From JAIVJG01 sp964236735 (GTDB lineage Bacteria > Acidobacteriota > Blastocatellia > Pyrinomonadales > Pyrinomonadaceae), in the NCBI GenBank assembly GCA_964236735.1, contig CAXSFM010000023.1, forward strand, positions 1 through 64,000: a DNA stretch of 64,000 nt, given 5' to 3'. Shown in pieces: positions 1 through 9,300 of this stretch. How positions within the stretch are numbered: position 1 is the first letter of the stretch; the number at the start of each line of letters is the position of its first letter. The translations under genes were made by a program, and so were the position numbers. The notes under the pieces are model-generated. The model ran no database searches, had not been told where the DNA came from, and worked only from the letters and a program-made list of their open reading frames with translations.

Positions 1-203
1 ATAGCGGTTTGCGAATGAGTGCGACATGAGAGAAAGAATGTTCACCACAGAGGACACGGAGGGGCACAGAGGAAAGAGCGGAGGTTTGATGGTGTCCTCT
101 GTTCGGCCTCTGTGCCCCTCCGTGTCCTCTGTGGTCAATCTCTGGCCGCATTCATTTGCAACCCGCAGTAGGGAAGAAGTTTCACTCATTCGCAAACCGC
201 TAT
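1..203. repeat. Family A palindromic element, copy 1
   Basis: Long palindrome with terminal arms at 1-21 and 183-203 that are exact reverse complements. Inside is a second inverted pair built from ACCACAGAGGACACGGAGG and its complement. A further motif, TTTGCAACCCGCAGTA, precedes the right arm. The same element recurs at 29226, 30927, 46327 and 54455. It has no open frame of its own, so it looks like a non-autonomous MITE or REP-like element. This copy starts at the window edge and may extend further left. Confidence 0.85.
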
Positions 204-243
204 AAAAAAGATAAGACCCGAAAGCCTGAGCCTTCGGGTCTTT
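204..243 (-). terminator. Rho-independent terminator (works both ways)
   Basis: Stem AAGACCCGAA paired with TTCGGGTCTT around 213-242. A T-rich run follows on both strands (TTTT at 241-244 on plus; the complement of 204-209 on minus). It lies just downstream of the minus-strand gene at 290-649. Confidence 0.85.
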
Positions 244-289
244 TCATGTTTGATGCGAAAGTCCTCGCGACTCTAGCCGCGCGGAATCT

Positions 290-649
290 TTAGCGAGCCT
301 CTGCGATCTTGATGATGTGCAGCGTGTCGCCTTCGAGCGTGCCTTCGACCGCGACTTTCATGCCCTTCTTGTTCTTCGTCTCCTTGTACATTTTCAGCGC
401 GGTCTCGTTGCCTTCCGCGTCGAGCTTGTAAGTTTTGTCGCCGGAGGTGACGGCAAAACCGCTCATCGCGCAGGACAGGGCGCAAGAGGTTTCGTGTTCT
501 TTGGCCGCCTCTTCGCCCGTGTGCTCTTTGGCGCACATGTTGTCAATCAGGTAGCCGCTGATCTTGACGGGCTTTGGCGTGTCTTTGGCGAAGGCGAGCG
601 CGCCGGTCATCGCCAGCGCGAGCGTGAACAGAAAAATTTTGCGAATCAT
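290..649 (-). CDS. Small secreted protein of unknown function
   Basis: 119 residues. The N-terminus (MIRKIFLFTLALAMTGALAFA) is a clear Sec signal peptide, so the mature protein of about 98 residues should be periplasmic or outside the cell. It contains GYLIDNMCAKEH and then CALSCAMSGFAV: three closely placed cysteines and nearby histidines that could bind a metal or form disulfides. The C-terminal half looks like a small beta domain (VEGTLEGDTLHIIKI). Similar short proteins are common in Acidobacteria, but I cannot name a function. It is transcribed away from the repeat at the window edge and ends at the terminator at 204-243. lysS lies upstream on the same strand, 38 bp away, so the two could be co-transcribed. 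Confidence 0.75.
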   Translation of the reverse strand: MIRKIFLFTLALAMTGALAFAKDTPKPVKISGYLIDNMCAKEHTGEEAAKEHETSCALSCAMSGFAVTSGDKTYKLDAEGNETALKMYKETKNKKGMKVAVEGTLEGDTLHIIKIAEAR

Positions 650-687
650 CTGACTTTATTTCTCCTTACATCTTTCGGTTTTCGGAT

Positions 688-2676
688 TTAGCGAGGGGCG
701 GCCTCATCGCGCGTCTCTTCCGTTTCGGGTTCGTCGCGTCGCTGCGGCCTCATGTGCGGGAAGAGTATCACATCGCGAATCGAACGGCGATTGGTCAGAA
801 GCATCGTCAGGCGGTCAATGCCGATGCCGATGCCTGCGGCGGGCGGCATCCCGTAAGAGAGAGCGCGGACGTAATCGCTGTCCATCTGCATCGCCTCGTC
901 GTCGCCGCGCTCGCGCTGACCGGCCTGTTCCTCGAAACGCGCGTGCTGCTCGACGGGGTCGTTCAACTCCGAGAAGCCGTTCGCCACTTCCATGCCCATC
1001 ATGAACAATTCAAACCGCTCGGCGATTGCCGGATTGTCGGGCGAGGCTTTGGAGAGCGGTGAAACAATCTTCGGATAACCAACAATGAAAACAGGCTTGC
1101 TCATCAACTCACGGAGATTGAAAAGCCCATGATGTTTAGCTCCCTCTTTGAACTGTGACCCATATAAATAGTCAAATATATACTCTACTCTATTCGCGGT
1201 TTTGTCATCGGTCAGTTCAGCGACAGGAATTGTCTTGCGATATTGATCAGTAATCGTTGAGAAATCTTTATCTATCAAAATCCCGCGAGTGATATTATCC
1301 CAACCTAAATCCTCCGAGCCGAAAATCCAATTTCTTCCTTCCAACTTATCAATAGTATCTTTCACAAAAAACACCGTAACGGGATCGTTCAACATGTCGG
1401 CGGTCAACATAGGAGGTGAGCCTGTGTTTCGAGACACAAGCTTCCAACTTTCCGCAATCATCTCTCTCATTGTTTTCCGCTCAAACGGCTGCGAAAAATC
1501 AATCTCATGTTCACCGAATTGAACGGTTGTGCCACCAGTGGCAGCCTGAACCGTATAGCGCAGCATCTCCTCGCAAAAGTCCATCATCCAGTTCACGTCT
1601 TTGTAAGCCGTGTAAAACTCAAGCATCGTGAACTCCGGGTTATGGCGCGTGGAGACGCCTTCGTTGCGGAAGTTGCGGTTGAGTTCATAGACGCGCTCGA
1701 AGCCGCCGACAACGAGACGCTTCAAGTAAAGCTCCGGCGCGATGCGCGCGTAGAGGTCTATGTCGAGCGCGTTGTGGCGCGTCTTGAAGGGACGCGCCGC
1801 CGCGCCCGACGCGATGGGCGAGAGCATCGGCGTTTCGACTTCGAGGTAACCGTGATCGTCCAAGTGTCGGCGCATCGCGCTGATGAGTTTTGAGCGTCGC
1901 TCGAAGACCTGTCTGGTGTTGAGTTCTTCCGGCGGCGTTGTCGTCGCGCTTGCTTCGCCTTCGTCTTGCTCGTCCTTCGCGGCGTCAACTTTGAGGCTCG
2001 CGGCGATTAAATCAACGTAGCGTTGACGCTGGCGGATTTCGGGGTCGTTGACGCCGTGCATCTTGTCGGGCATCGGGACGAGGGCTTTGGCGAGAAACTG
2101 CACGGTTCGGACGTGGACGGACAACTCGCCCGTCTTGGTGACGAACAGAAAGCCTTCGACGCCGATGAAGTCGCCGTGATCGAGCAGTTGAAAAAGTTGC
2201 CAGCCGCTTTCCTCCGCTTCAACCAATTGGCCGGAGTCGTTGCTGATGGCCTGCGCTTCCTGTCTGCGGACGTAGATTTGCAGACGCTCTCTGCCGTCGG
2301 AGAGATGCACGAACGCGACCTTGCCCATCACGCGCGGCGGCGTGCCGAGACGCCCTGACACGCGCACCTCGATTTTATTCAACTCCTCGTTGACGGGCGC
2401 GATGTCTTCCGTCGTCGGACGCTCGCCGCGTTTCGTCTTCGCGTCGAGCGCGTCGAGCGCATCGTTGAAAGCGTCGTTGTTGACGATGCGTTTGATCGCG
2501 TCTTGACGGACAAGCGACGTGATGGTGTCTTCGCCTTCGAGACTTTCCGCCACCACATTGCTGCGTTGAAACTTGTTCGGGTAAACGTTGCCGACGAGCT
2601 TGCTGATACTGTCGAGATGCTCGCGGCGCGCGCGCGTCTGGTCGTTGTCAGGGATGATGTCTTCGTTGATGGTCAT
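688..2676 (-). CDS. lysS: Lysyl-tRNA synthetase, class II, enlarged
   Basis: Charges tRNA-Lys with lysine in the cytoplasm. At 662 residues it is well above the usual ~500. The order is an N-terminal OB-fold anticodon-binding part (VRVSGRLGTPPRVMGKVAFVHL), then the class II catalytic core: motif 1 (YLEVETPMLSPIASGAAARPF), motif 2 (YELNRNFRNEGVSTRHNPEF) and motif 3 (GIGIGIDRLTML). Extra length comes from an N-terminal insert around residues 50-95, a charged insert around 228-252, and an expanded segment at about 395-535 between motifs 2 and 3. The DNA for that last segment (about 1080-1560) is clearly richer in A+T than the rest. The catalytic motifs are intact, so the enzyme should work. PVFIVGYPKIVSPL stands where other LysRS proteins have a PTFI-Y-P-SPLA motif. 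Confidence 0.96.
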   Translation of the reverse strand: MTINEDIIPDNDQTRARREHLDSISKLVGNVYPNKFQRSNVVAESLEGEDTITSLVRQDAIKRIVNNDAFNDALDALDAKTKRGERPTTEDIAPVNEELNKIEVRVSGRLGTPPRVMGKVAFVHLSDGRERLQIYVRRQEAQAISNDSGQLVEAEESGWQLFQLLDHGDFIGVEGFLFVTKTGELSVHVRTVQFLAKALVPMPDKMHGVNDPEIRQRQRYVDLIAASLKVDAAKDEQDEGEASATTTPPEELNTRQVFERRSKLISAMRRHLDDHGYLEVETPMLSPIASGAAARPFKTRHNALDIDLYARIAPELYLKRLVVGGFERVYELNRNFRNEGVSTRHNPEFTMLEFYTAYKDVNWMMDFCEEMLRYTVQAATGGTTVQFGEHEIDFSQPFERKTMREMIAESWKLVSRNTGSPPMLTADMLNDPVTVFFVKDTIDKLEGRNWIFGSEDLGWDNITRGILIDKDFSTITDQYRKTIPVAELTDDKTANRVEYIFDYLYGSQFKEGAKHHGLFNLRELMSKPVFIVGYPKIVSPLSKASPDNPAIAERFELFMMGMEVANGFSELNDPVEQHARFEEQAGQRERGDDEAMQMDSDYVRALSYGMPPAAGIGIGIDRLTMLLTNRRSIRDVILFPHMRPQRRDEPETEETRDEAAPR

Positions 2677-2898
2677 AGTCGTGTAATCTCTGGCAGAGAC
2701 AAACGCGGATTATAGAGAAGCGTCCGGCAGTCAGCAATCAGGCGTTTGTCTTGGCGCGTGACTGGCTTGCCATCTCTGAAACCATGATAGCGCGCAAAAT
2801 CCTCAAATGTTTATGTAACCGTTTCCGCGCGGCGGGCGTTTTCAATTAACAACGGTCATAAGCATTTCCACCCTTTAACTTTTTAAGGAGAACACCAG

Positions 2899-3408
2899 AT
2901 GAAAAAATTACTGACATTTTCCCTGCCTCTGTGCGTGCTGTTTTGCGCGGTGTGGGCGGTGAGCGCGGCGGCTCCAACGGATTTCAGCGGCACATGGACG
3001 CTGGACAAATCCAAGAGCGAAGGCTTGCAGGGCATGATGGCGAACGCGGATGTCACGCTGACGATCACGCAGGACGCCAAACAAATCACCGTCGAGACGA
3101 AGTTTGCGGGCGGCGACCGCGACATCCCCGCGCAGAAGGCGACCTACAACATGGACGGCACAGAGACGACAGCGGACGTGACGGGCTTCGTCACCGGCAA
3201 AGGAACGTACAAAGCCAAATGGTCTGCCGATGGCAAGTCGCTTGACCTGACTTCGACCATCAAAGGCACACGCGACGGCAACGAGTTTACGCGCACGACG
3301 ACAGATCACTGGGAACTCGCGGAAGGCGGCAAGGTCTTGAAGGATGCGCGCAAAGGCGAAGGCCGCAACGGCCCGTTTGAATCAAAGCTCTCCTTCAACA
3401 AGAAATAG
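2899..3408 (+). CDS. Secreted lipocalin-like protein of unknown function
   Basis: 169 residues. A signal peptide (MKKLLTFSLPLCVLFCAVWAVSA) is followed by DFSGTWTLDKSKSEG, a motif typical of small secreted beta-barrel or lipocalin-like proteins in Acidobacteria. The rest alternates short hydrophilic strands (VTLTITQDAKQITVETKF, GTYKAKWSADGKSLDLTSTI), as in a beta barrel. The start is supported by a strong ribosome binding site (TAAGGAG, 2884-2890). No enzyme motif is visible and no ligand can be named. A hairpin terminator follows at 3503-3545, so it is probably a single-gene unit. Confidence 0.8.
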   Translation: MKKLLTFSLPLCVLFCAVWAVSAAAPTDFSGTWTLDKSKSEGLQGMMANADVTLTITQDAKQITVETKFAGGDRDIPAQKATYNMDGTETTADVTGFVTGKGTYKAKWSADGKSLDLTSTIKGTRDGNEFTRTTTDHWELAEGGKVLKDARKGEGRNGPFESKLSFNKK

Positions 3409-3502
3409 TCTGGCCTTTGAAAGCGAATGTTGAAGCTGTCAACGCCTTGAGATGTTGCGACGTTGCGCCGCTGAGACGTTCGCTTTGATGATAGGCAATC
3501 CG

Positions 3503-3545
3503 AGAGTCTGCCGTCGGCTTTGAAAGATGCGACGGCAGGCTCTTT
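3503..3545 (+). terminator. Hairpin terminator
   Basis: AGAGTCTGCCGTCG at 3503-3516 pairs with CGACGGCAGGCTCT at 3530-3543 with one mismatch; TTTGC follows. It ends the transcript of the secreted protein before the lyase gene. Confidence 0.65.
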
Positions 3546-3583
3546 GCTCATTCCGATTCCAAAAGATAAGGAAGCGTCAAGCC

Positions 3584-5488
3584 ATGTTGAGAACGTCAGG
3601 GAATAAAAGATTTTCGTTAATCGCGTGCGTCCTGCTCTTACTCTTCGCATCGCAGGCGAGCGCGCAGAGGCAGATGGAGAAGCTTGGGCGCGGCGTGGTG
3701 GCCGTCAGACAGGGCGATGGCAAAGTCTTCATCAGTTGGCGCATGTTCGGCACAGATTCCGAAGCTATCGCGTTCAATCTCTATCGTGCCACAGACAACG
3801 GCAAGCCCGTCAAGCTCAACGATCAACCGATCACAGCCGCAACGAACTTCGTTGATGAGAAGGCCGATCTGACAAAATCTAACGCCTACTTTGTGCGCCC
3901 CATCCTGAACAAGAAAGAGCAGGAAGCCAGCAAACCTTTCATGCTCGCGGCCAACGCGCCCGCGCGTCAGTATCTCTCCATCCCGTTGCAGACGCCGGAG
4001 GGCTACGCGCCGAACGATGCTTCCGTCGGCGACCTTGATGGCGACGGGGAATATGAAATCATCATTCACATGACGGGCAGAGGCCGCGACAACGCCTCGC
4101 CGGGTTTGACCGACCCGCCAATCTTTCAGGCTTACAAACTCGACGGCACGCTTTTGTGGACGATCAATCTCGGCAAGAACATTCGCGAAGGCGCGCACTA
4201 CACGCAGTTCATGGTCTATGACTTCGACGGCGATGGCCGTGCCGAAATCGCCTGCAAGACTGCGGACGGAACAGTTGACGGCAAAGGCAAAGTTATCGGC
4301 GACGCGACGAAGGATTGGCGTTTTCTCACGCCAACAACTGACCCGAAGTACGGCAAGATTCTTGACGGGCCGGAATACCTGACGGTCTTCGATGGATTGA
4401 CGGGCGCGGCGCTTGCCACCACCGATTACATTCCACTGCGAGGCAAGCTCGATGCGTGGGGCGGCGTCGGCGGCAACGGGCGCAACGATAACAGCGGCAA
4501 TCGTGTTGACAGGTTCACGGCTGCCGTCGCGTATCTTGATGGACAAAGGCCGAGTCTCGTCATGTGTCGCGGCTACTACGGCAGGACTGTGCTGGCCGCG
4601 TGGGATTGGAGAGACGGCAAGCTCACTTCGCGTTGGGTCTTTGATACGGACAAAGGCTATCCGACATTCGCGGGGATGGGCAATCACAACCTGAGCGTCG
4701 CTGACGTTGACGCGGACGGCAAAGATGAAATCGTTTACGGCTCGATGGTTGTTGACGATGACGGCAAGGGACTCTTCTCCACAGGCTTGCGACATGGCGA
4801 CGCGATTCACGTCGGCGATCTAGACCCGACGAGGCCGGGCTTGGAAGTTTATGGCATCCACGAAATCGAAGAAGGGACGAAGGGGCCGGGCGTCGCGCTT
4901 TACGATGCGCGCACCGGAAAGATTTTGTGGACGGCTGACCCTGATAAAGATGTCGGCAGGGGCTTGGCGGCAGACATTGACCCGCGCTATCCGGGCGATG
5001 AAATGTGGGGCGGCTCCGAAGGCTTGCACAGCAGCAAGGGCGAGCGTATCGGCGCGGCTCCGAGGGCTGTCAACTTCGCAATCTGGTGGGACGGAGACTT
5101 GCTCCGCGAGATTCTTGACGGCAATCGCATCTCCAAGTGGGACTGGAAGACGGGCACGCTCAACACCATCTTCACTGCCGAAGGCGCGACTTCAAACAAC
5201 GGCACGAAAGCCACGCCCGCTCTCAGCGCGGACATTCTCGGAGACTGGCGCGAAGAAGTCATCTTCAGAACCACAGACAACAAAGAGTTGCGTATCTACA
5301 CGACGACCATCCCGACGCAGTATCGCCTCTACACACTGATGCACGATTCGCAATACAGATTAAGCATCGCGTGGCAAAACGTCGGCTACAATCAACCGCC
5401 GCACACGAGTTTCTTCTTAGGCGAAGGCATGGCAAAGCAGCCGCGTCCCGCGATCACGACGGAACTACAAATTAAGAAGAAGCGTTAA
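3584..5488 (+). CDS. Rhamnogalacturonan lyase, polysaccharide lyase family 11
   Basis: Cleaves the rhamnogalacturonan I backbone of pectin by beta-elimination. I chose ATG 3584 (634 residues) because it follows AAGGAAG and begins a clean signal peptide ending in SQASAQ, so the enzyme is exported. After the signal come RQMEKLGRGVVAVRQGDGKVF and an N-terminal fibronectin-III-like domain, then a beta-propeller rich in calcium-type loops (DLDGDGEYEIIIH, DFDGDGRAEIACKTADGT, DVDADGKDEIVYGS). That pattern, and the N-terminal SWRMFGTD motif, are typical of PL11 (YesW/YesX type). Endo- versus exo-activity cannot be decided here. No other pectin genes lie beside it. Confidence 0.92.
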   Translation: MLRTSGNKRFSLIACVLLLLFASQASAQRQMEKLGRGVVAVRQGDGKVFISWRMFGTDSEAIAFNLYRATDNGKPVKLNDQPITAATNFVDEKADLTKSNAYFVRPILNKKEQEASKPFMLAANAPARQYLSIPLQTPEGYAPNDASVGDLDGDGEYEIIIHMTGRGRDNASPGLTDPPIFQAYKLDGTLLWTINLGKNIREGAHYTQFMVYDFDGDGRAEIACKTADGTVDGKGKVIGDATKDWRFLTPTTDPKYGKILDGPEYLTVFDGLTGAALATTDYIPLRGKLDAWGGVGGNGRNDNSGNRVDRFTAAVAYLDGQRPSLVMCRGYYGRTVLAAWDWRDGKLTSRWVFDTDKGYPTFAGMGNHNLSVADVDADGKDEIVYGSMVVDDDGKGLFSTGLRHGDAIHVGDLDPTRPGLEVYGIHEIEEGTKGPGVALYDARTGKILWTADPDKDVGRGLAADIDPRYPGDEMWGGSEGLHSSKGERIGAAPRAVNFAIWWDGDLLREILDGNRISKWDWKTGTLNTIFTAEGATSNNGTKATPALSADILGDWREEVIFRTTDNKELRIYTTTIPTQYRLYTLMHDSQYRLSIAWQNVGYNQPPHTSFFLGEGMAKQPRPAITTELQIKKKR

Positions 5489-5612
5489 CGGTGTCCTGCC
5501 AGCGCCGGCTGTGTTAGCGGGCGGCGCTGGCAAGATTGCGTGTCGTGACAGCCGCCGCCGCAGCAGACGAGCGCCGCTTGCCACTTTCGTGTTAAATTCT
5601 GACGCGAAGAGG

Positions 5613-6128
5613 ATGAGCGAAAAAATCATCACGGACGGGGGCGAGTTGCTCCGCGTGCGCGCCAGCTTGCGTGCGGCGGGGCGTCGGCTCGTCTTCACCA
5701 ATGGCTGCTTCGACATTCTGCACGTCGGGCATGTGCGTTACCTGCAAATGGCGCGCGCTCTCGGCGATGCGTTGCTCGTGGCGATTAACAGCGACGCATC
5801 AGTGCGAGCGTTGAAGGGCGCGGGGCGTCCGTTGATGAACGCGGCGGAGCGCGCCGAAATGCTGGCCGCGCTCGCGGCGGTGGATTTCGTGACGGTTTTT
5901 GATGAAGAGTCGCCGCGCAGTCTCATCGCGCAAATTCTGCCGGACGTGCTCGTCAAAGGCGGCGACTACGCGCTCGATGAAATACACGGGCGCGAAGAGG
6001 TCGAGGCGGCGGGCGGACGCGTGCTGGCGTTGCCGTTCGTCGAGGGCGCTTCGACGACGGGGATTATCGAGCGCGTCAGGCACATCGTCGCTGACGAGCA
6101 GATGCGAAAGCAAACTGAAGAAAATTAA
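5613..6128 (+). CDS. rfaE2: D-glycero-beta-D-manno-heptose-1-phosphate adenylyltransferase
   Basis: Transfers AMP from ATP to heptose-1-phosphate, making ADP-heptose for the lipopolysaccharide inner core. The nucleotidyltransferase signature is clear: FTNGCFDILHVGHVRYL (HxGH motif), then NSDASVRALKG, RAEMLAAL, DVLVKGGDY and the C-terminal STTGIIERV. It is the stand-alone adenylyltransferase half; the kinase half of a fused HldE is absent. ATG 5613 (171 residues) is preferred over upstream in-frame starts because it begins where family members begin and follows a GAAGAGG. The stop codon falls at the left arm of the repeat at 6125. Confidence 0.9.
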   Translation: MSEKIITDGGELLRVRASLRAAGRRLVFTNGCFDILHVGHVRYLQMARALGDALLVAINSDASVRALKGAGRPLMNAAERAEMLAALAAVDFVTVFDEESPRSLIAQILPDVLVKGGDYALDEIHGREEVEAAGGRVLALPFVEGASTTGIIERVRHIVADEQMRKQTEEN

Positions 6129-6282
6129 CAGGGATGGACAGGATAGACAGGATTAGGAGAAGAAATGATGAGTGATGAATGCGGAATGATGAATGGAAGG
6201 TGCGCGGCTCTTGATTCATCATTCATCACTCATCATTCCGCATTTGTCTTCATCCTGTTCATCCTGTCTATCCCTGTTAATT
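6125..6282. repeat. Nested palindrome: family C arms around a family B hairpin
   Basis: Outer arms at 6125-6154 and 6250-6282 are near-complementary and built from GACAGGAT units bounded by TTAACAGGGAT. Inside, 6165-6243 is a family B hairpin with ATGAGTGATGAATGCGGAAT on one side and its approximate complement on the other. The whole block sits between rfaE2 and mfd, and the rfaE2 stop codon (TAA, 6126-6128) is part of the left outer arm. The structure could end or stabilise the rfaE2 transcript. Confidence 0.85.
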
Positions 6283-6315
6283 ATTTACGTGATCAGTCAA
6301 GCGGGTTGGAGCGTT

Positions 6316-9300
6316 ATGGCTAGTCAGATCGAATCGGGTTCAATTTTACAGAGCATCGCGCGGCGCGTGACGGAGAGCGCGGAGTTCATGCGGCTGGCGG
6401 CGGAAGTGTCGAATGGTGCGCGCGTCGTGTCCGTGAGCGGGCTGACGAGCGCGCCGGCGCGTGCGCTTGCCATCGCCGCGTTGCGACGCGAGACGGGGCG
6501 ACGCTTCGCCATCGTCTTGCAGTCGAACCGCGACGTAGAGCCTTGGGAGCGCGACCTTTGTTTTTGGGATGGCGTGTTGCGGCGTCGCGGCGGCATCGTG
6601 CGAGACGGCGATGTGCAAGACAGCGGGGGGAAAGGCGACGGGCAGGGCAGAGGTGAACGGGGCGACGAACAAAGCGCGGCGGATGCGGTCTTGACGTTGC
6701 CCGCTTCGGAGGGCGACCCGTATGCGGGCGCGTCGCCGCACGCCGAGACTCTGGAGCGTCGCGCGCTGACTCTGTGGCGGCTCGCGCACGGGCAGGGCGA
6801 TTTCGTTTTATTGTCGGCGCGCTCGCTCGTGCGCCGGACGGTCAGCCCCGCACAACTGCGAGAGGCAGGCGCGAAGCTCCGGCGCGACGAGGATTACTCG
6901 CCGGAAGATTTGGTCGAGTTGCTGCACGCCTCCGGCTACGTGCGCGAAGACCCGGTCAGCGCGGTCGGCGAATTTTCTTTGCGCGGCGGCATCCTCGACG
7001 TGTGGTCGCCGGGACAGAGCGCGCCCGTGCGCGTCGAGTTTTTCGGCGACACGGTGGATTCAATCAGACAGTTCGATCCTGAAACGCAACTCTCCATCAA
7101 GCAACTGCAAGAAGCCGAGATCGTGCCGATGCGAGAGTTGATCGCGGGCGCGGATGATTTTCGACTGTGGGCTGAAGCGGCGCGCGAGCGTTGGGGCAAG
7201 GATGAGTCGCGCGCGCGTGCGCTGGCAGATCGCACCGTCCATGCGGACGAAGGCGAGACGTTCGCTGGCTGGGAATGGTTGATGCCGCTCATGCTGAAGA
7301 CGGATGCGTGCGCGTTCGATTATCTGGGCGATGCGGTGCTCGTCGTGGATGAGCCGACGGGCGTCGAGCAATCGCTCGCCATGACTTACGAGACGCTGGC
7401 CGCGCGCTTCGATGAGAACGAGGCGGCGGAAGAAATCGGACTGACGCCGGCGGAGTTGTATTTGACGCCGGAAGAAGTGCGCGAAAAACTTGGCGTCGCG
7501 CGGCGTCTGGAGTTTCGCGCGCTCGGTCGCACGGCGGCGCTCGTGGACGAAAGTTTCGCGGGCGCGGCTGAACAGCCGAGCGTGCAAATCGGTCGCGCGC
7601 GTCCCGTCGCCACGCAGCCGCTCTTTCTTTTTTCGGCGGTGGAAAAAGCTTCGGAGATTGAATGGCGCTCGCTGCCCGTGCGTCGCTATCACGGGCGCAT
7701 CCCAGACCTCGCCGCAGACGTTCGTCGCCGCCGGGAAGACAAGCGCGCGCCGCAGACGACGCTCTTCGTGATGCCGAGCGCGGGCGTCGCGGAGCGCGTC
7801 GGGGAAATGTTGTCCGACTACGAAGTGCGCGCGCGCGTCGCGCTCGGAGGCGATGCGGACGGCGGCGGAGATGGCGTCGCGTCGCTCGAAGATTACGCGG
7901 CCATCATCACGACGGGGCACGTCTCCGGCGGCTTCGAGTTGCCGGGCGCGCGTCTGATCGTCCACGTCGAGACGGATTTATTCGACGAGGCGAGCGACCA
8001 GACCATCGAGCGGCGCGCGCTCGTCGCGAGTGATGCGGGCAAGTCGAAGAGCAAGAAACGCAAGTCGCTGGCGGCGGCGTTTATGTCTGACTTTCGCGAT
8101 TTGAAAGTTGGGGATTACGTCGTTCATGTGGATCACGGCATCGCGCGTTTCGGCGGGATGCAGACGCTCAAACTCGGTGGGGCGGAGGCGTCGAAGCAGG
8201 GCAGCGAATTCATGCTGCTCTTCTATGATGAAGACGCGAAACTTTTCGTGCCGGTCGAGCGGCTCGATCTCGTGCAGATGTATTCGAGCGCGGAGGGACA
8301 CACGCCGACGCTCGATAAACTCGGCGGCATCGGCTGGCAAAAGACGAAGGCCAAAGCCAAGCGCGCGATGCGCGACATGGCGGACGAACTGCTTCGTCTC
8401 TACGCCGAGCGAAAGTTGGTTCAAGGGTACGCCTTCTCCGGCGACAGCCCGTGGCAGCGCGAGTTCGAGGATGCGTTCGAGTTTGTGCCGACGCCGGATC
8501 AGGAGACGGCCATCGAAGATTTGAAGCGCGACATGGAAGGCTTGACGCCGATGGATCGCCTGCTGTGCGGCGACGTGGGCTACGGCAAAACCGAAGTCGC
8601 GATGCGCGCGGCGTTCAAGGCCGTGATGGACTCGAAGCAGGTCGCCATCCTTGCGCCGACCACCGTGCTCGCCTATCAACACTTCGAGACGTTCCGCGCG
8701 CGCTTCGCCGCTTTCCCCGTGACGATTGAATTGCTCTCGCGTTTTCGCTCGCCGAAAGAGCAGAAGGAAGTCGTCAAAAGAATCGAAGCGGGCGAGGTGG
8801 ACATCATCATCGGCACGCATCGCATCCTGTCGAAAGACATCGCCTTTCGCGATCTCGGCCTCGTCGTCGTTGATGAAGAGCAGCGTTTCGGCGTCGCGCA
8901 CAAAGAGCGGCTCAAGCAGATGAAGAAGCGCGTGGACGTGTTGACTCTGACGGCGACGCCGATTCCGCGCACGCTCAACATGTCCCTGATGGGCTTGCGC
9001 GACATGTCCATCATCGAGACGCCGCCGCGCGACCGTCTCGCCATTCAGACGCAGGTCGTACAGTTCTCCGAATCCGTCATCAAGTCCGCCATCGAGTTGG
9101 AAATCGGACGCGGCGGGCAAGTCTTTTTCATCCACAATCGCGTCGAGACGATTGAGACCATCGCCGCGCTCGTGCAGAGGCTCGTGCCGCAGGCTCGTGT
9201 CTTCGTCGCGCACGGGCAGATGAACGAAAAAGAGATGGAAAAGGTGATGCTCGATTTCGTCGCGTACAAGGCCGATGTGCTGATGGCGACGACGATTATC

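Noticed and set aside
1..203. CRISPR array
   Set aside because: The repeated GAGG/CACAGAGG units form inverted, not direct spaced, repeats and have no spacers.
3638..4810. 390-codon antisense frame within the PL11 lyase gene
   Set aside because: Overlaps a gene with definite family motifs and has no start context.
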